Part shown: positions 13,787 through 16,214 of the stretch, piece after piece
Numbering within the stretch: the stretch's first letter is position 1
Layout: every line of letters starts with the position of its first letter
DNA from: Ferrovum sp.
Lineage (GTDB): Bacteria; Pseudomonadota; Gammaproteobacteria; Burkholderiales; Ferrovaceae
Direction of reading: 5' to 3'
Assembly (NCBI GenBank): GCA_027450105.1
Contig: DAIDKJ010000011.1
Location: 1 to 16,214 of the forward strand
Length of the DNA: 16,214 bases
The notes under the pieces: model-generated
Databases searched by the model: none
Told to the model about the DNA's origin: nothing
The model's input: only the letters and a program-made list of their open reading frames with translations
Made by a program: the position numbers and the translations under genes

Positions 13787-15040
13787 ATGGATGCCTTGTC
13801 CGTTTTGCGTTTCAATATTCATCAACATTTGCTGGAGCGTTATGACCTGAGCCGCCTGCAACGACTCACACCCGAGCATCAGCGCTCGGAGGTCCGGCAT
13901 TGGGTAGAACACTTTTTGCAGGAACACCGTCAGCCCCTCAACACCCGAGAGCAACACCAACTCATCGAAGACATTCAGCATGAGATGTTGGGTTTGGGGC
14001 CGCTGGAACCTTTGCTGAAGGATGCGGACATATCCGATATCCTGGTGAACGGACCGCACCAGATCTATGTGGAACGACAGGGTCGCCTGAACCTGGAAGG
14101 GCAGCGCTTTGCGGATAGTGCGCATTTGATTCGCACCATCGAACGCATCGTTTCCCGGGTGGGTCGGCGCATCGATGAATCCAGCCCGATGGTGGATGCG
14201 CGTCTGCCGGATGGCTCCCGGGTCAATGCCATCATTCCACCCCTTGCTCTGGACGGCCCGGTGCTGTCGATCCGCCGTTTTCGGCCCAAACCCTACACGC
14301 TGAATCAATTGGTGGCACAAGAGGGTTTGAATGAGGCCATGGCTGATTTACTGCAGGACTATGTGCGAGCCCGGTTGAACATCCTGGTGTCTGGTGGAAC
14401 GGGCACCGGGAAAACGACTCTGCTCAACGTGCTGTCCACCTTTGTGGATCCCGGGGAACGCCTAGTGACCATCGAAGATACAGCCGAGTTACGCCTTTCC
14501 CAACCCCATGTCATTCGTCTGGAAACCAGGCCCGCCAATGTGGAGGGCCTGGGTGAAGTGTCCACTCGGCAACTGGTGCGCAATGCCTTGCGGATGCGTC
14601 CGGACCGTTTGATCGTGGGAGAGGTACGCGGAGCCGAGGCCCTGGATATGCTCCAGGCCATGAATACCGGGCACGAGGGCTCCATGTCCACCTTGCATGC
14701 AAATTCCCCCGAAGATGCTTTGGTCCGGTTGGAACAGATGGCAGGACAAGGCAATCGCCAGTTGTCCGAACGCAATCTTCGCGCACAGATTGCCAGTGCC
14801 CTACAGATCATCGTTCAAACCGGGCGGCTTCCCGACGGGCAACGAAAAATCCTGTCCATTACCGAGTTGCAAGGAAATTCCCGTGGACATCTCAAACCGT
14901 TGGTGCGGTGGCGCTACCGGGTCACGCGATGGACCCCGCAAGCCCGGTATGAAGGCTGTTTTGAGCCGGTGGTTGGGGACTCGTTGTTTCGGGAAAAAAT
15001 CCAGCTGCATACCGCGATTGCGCAGGAGAGCGTGTCATGA
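13787..15040 (+). CDS. cpaF: Tad pilus assembly ATPase CpaF/TadA
   Basis: A 417-residue secretion ATPase of the CpaF/TadA branch. A helical N-terminal part (1-70) contains LGLGPLEPLLKD, the usual entry to the N-terminal domain (DISDILVNGP at 81-90). It is followed by Walker A GGTGTGKTT (203-211), Asp box LVTIEDTAEL (226-235), Walker B RLIVGEVRG (274-282) and His box GHEGSMSTLHANS (295-307). It powers pilus extension and retraction from the cytoplasmic face with TadB and TadC. All catalytic motifs look intact. The stop overlaps tadB at ATGA. Confidence 0.97.
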   Translation: MDALSVLRFNIHQHLLERYDLSRLQRLTPEHQRSEVRHWVEHFLQEHRQPLNTREQHQLIEDIQHEMLGLGPLEPLLKDADISDILVNGPHQIYVERQGRLNLEGQRFADSAHLIRTIERIVSRVGRRIDESSPMVDARLPDGSRVNAIIPPLALDGPVLSIRRFRPKPYTLNQLVAQEGLNEAMADLLQDYVRARLNILVSGGTGTGKTTLLNVLSTFVDPGERLVTIEDTAELRLSQPHVIRLETRPANVEGLGEVSTRQLVRNALRMRPDRLIVGEVRGAEALDMLQAMNTGHEGSMSTLHANSPEDALVRLEQMAGQGNRQLSERNLRAQIASALQIIVQTGRLPDGQRKILSITELQGNSRGHLKPLVRWRYRVTRWTPQARYEGCFEPVVGDSLFREKIQLHTAIAQESVS

Positions 15041-15831
15041 GTGGTGCCTTGATCCTGTTTTCCATTTCCCTGTTTTGTCTGCTTCTGATTCTTCTGACGG
15101 GTGTCAGGCATTGGCGGGATACCCGATCTGAATCCACGCAGGTATTGCGCCAACAGATCAATGTTCCGGATTTGGAATCGGCCCCCTTGGCAAGACCAGG
15201 GCCCCCAACGCGCAGGATACGACAGGACCATGGGAGTCCGTACTTTCAGGCGGTCCACCGCCTTTGGCACCGCTGGCAACAACAAAAACATCTGCTACGC
15301 CTGGAAGAACAATTGCCCGATGCCCTGGATTATCTGAACCGGGCGTTGCGTGCAGGGCACGATTTGAGTCGTGCCCTGCAACTGGCCAGTGCGGAATTGC
15401 AGGAGCCCCTGGCGCTAGAATTCCGTATGGTGGCAGAGGAAATCAGTTATGGGGGAGGTTTGTCGATTGCGCTTCAACATCTGGCTCAGCGTTTACCCAG
15501 CGCCGACATCAGAACCCTGGCGGTGGCCGGTAGCCTGCATCGGGAAACGGGTGGAGACATTACGCGTGTGTTTGAACGGCTGGCACGAGTGATCCGGGAA
15601 CGCTCGGCCTTACGCGAACAGATTCGGGTGTTGTCCGCCGAGGGTCGCATGTCCGCGTGGGTGCTGAGTCTGTTGCCGGTGGCATGCGGCGCTTTGGTGC
15701 AGAGTATGCATCCGGGTCTGATGGGGATTTTGCTGACCGACCCTCTGGGGCGTTGGGCCTTGGCGGGAGCGCTGATCCTGTGGTTGAGTGGTGTCTTGAT
15801 GATGCGGCACATGATCAGGGTGGAACAGTGA
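15037..15831 (+). CDS. tadB: Tad pilus inner-membrane platform protein TadB
   Basis: A 264-residue type II secretion F-type protein. An N-terminal helix (about 4-22) is followed by a basic, low-complexity linker (about 25-85). The conserved core is LPDALDYLNRALRAGHDLSRAL (93-114), LALEFRMVAEEISYGGGLSIAL (125-146) and LAVAGSLHRETGGDITRVFERLARVIRER (161-189). Two C-terminal helices (about 205-222 and 238-256) end it. TadB and TadC form the membrane platform turned by CpaF. It is somewhat shorter than many TadB proteins; the core is complete. Its stop shares one base with the tadC start. Confidence 0.95.
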   Translation: MSGALILFSISLFCLLLILLTGVRHWRDTRSESTQVLRQQINVPDLESAPLARPGPPTRRIRQDHGSPYFQAVHRLWHRWQQQKHLLRLEEQLPDALDYLNRALRAGHDLSRALQLASAELQEPLALEFRMVAEEISYGGGLSIALQHLAQRLPSADIRTLAVAGSLHRETGGDITRVFERLARVIRERSALREQIRVLSAEGRMSAWVLSLLPVACGALVQSMHPGLMGILLTDPLGRWALAGALILWLSGVLMMRHMIRVEQ

Positions 15832-16214
15832 TGGGACCCGTATCGAGAGGACGGTGGTGGTTATGGCGGGTTTTTTGGGGTCAGTTGGAAAAGAGACGAG
15901 CAATCAAAAAACGCCGCCAGATCGAACGCTCTTTGCCTGAATTGCTCGATTTGATGGTGCTTTGTGTGGAGGCAGGGTATCCGCTGGAGCAAGCGCTGGT
16001 CAAAATCGGGCAGGAACTGGCGGGGCATCATCCGCTGCTCACCCATGAACTGAAAGCCGTTACCCTGGAACTGACGGCAGGTAGCGGACGGGCACGCGCC
16101 TTGCAGCAGATGGCCCTGCGGGTGGGATCCGATGCGCTCAACGGCCTGGTTTCCCTGCTGATTCAATCCGAGCGCTTTGGTACCCGCGTCAGTGATGCGC
16201 TGGTAGCTCAAGCC
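15831..16214 (+). CDS. tadC: Tad pilus inner-membrane platform protein TadC, 5' part
   Basis: The frame starts at ATG 15831 (TGATG junction with tadB) and is open to the window edge, exactly 128 codons. Near the start is RVFWGQLEKRRAIKKRRQIE, then the family core SLPELLDLMVLCVEAGYPLE, LELTAGSGRARALQQMALRVG and LVSLLIQSERFGT. These are diagnostic for TadC, the second T2SS-F-type subunit of the Tad platform. The C-terminal membrane helices lie beyond the window. Confidence 0.95.
   Translation, partial: MGPVSRGRWWLWRVFWGQLEKRRAIKKRRQIERSLPELLDLMVLCVEAGYPLEQALVKIGQELAGHHPLLTHELKAVTLELTAGSGRARALQQMALRVGSDALNGLVSLLIQSERFGTRVSDALVAQA

Overview
The window comes from a GC-rich Gram-negative bacterium, most likely a beta- or gammaproteobacterium or a member of Acidithiobacillia. 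This rests on System I cytochrome c maturation genes, including ccmI, and on an outer-membrane secretin of the CpaC/RcpA type. I cannot name the genus from sequence alone. Genes are tightly packed. Most junctions are 1-11 nt stop/start overlaps, and no gene-free stretch exceeds about 160 nt.

Layout. Positions 3-404 hold the 3' end of a Gly/Trp/Tyr-rich protein that enters from the left. A minus-strand universal stress protein follows (508-936) with a clear -10 box. Plus-strand ccmF-ccmG-ccmH-ccmI (1042-5352) run towards the minus-strand operon ccmA-ccmB-ccmC-ccmD-ccmE (8139 down to 5439). ccmD is a 55-codon gene that is easy to miss. Together the two converging halves encode a complete System I set: heme export and loading (CcmABCDE), thiol reduction (CcmG, CcmH) and heme ligation to the apocytochrome (CcmFHI). 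The 86-nt gap between the two halves is occupied by a 37-bp tandem repeat that can fold into a hairpin.

Divergently from ccmA, a Flp/Tad tight-adherence pilus locus starts with flp at 8301 and runs to the right edge. The order is flp, cpaB/rcpC, cpaC/rcpA secretin, a TadG-like protein, two TadE-like pseudopilins, cpaE/tadZ, cpaF/tadA, tadB and tadC (cut by the window end). The locus would build a type IVc pilus. The CpaF ATPase drives the TadB/TadC inner-membrane platform, TadZ acts as a localisation ATPase, CpaC forms the outer-membrane pore, Flp is the major pilin, and the TadE/G proteins are minor components. The prepilin peptidase (TadV/CpaA), the pilotin-like CpaD/RcpB and TadD are not in the window.

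No clearly novel system is visible; both loci are known machines. The most distinctive points are the hairpin-forming 37-bp tandem repeat between the convergent ccm halves, unusually long leaders on both TadE-like pseudopilins, paired cysteines in all three minor pilus proteins, and a perfect 15-bp tandem duplication just before the membrane helix of the TadG-like protein.
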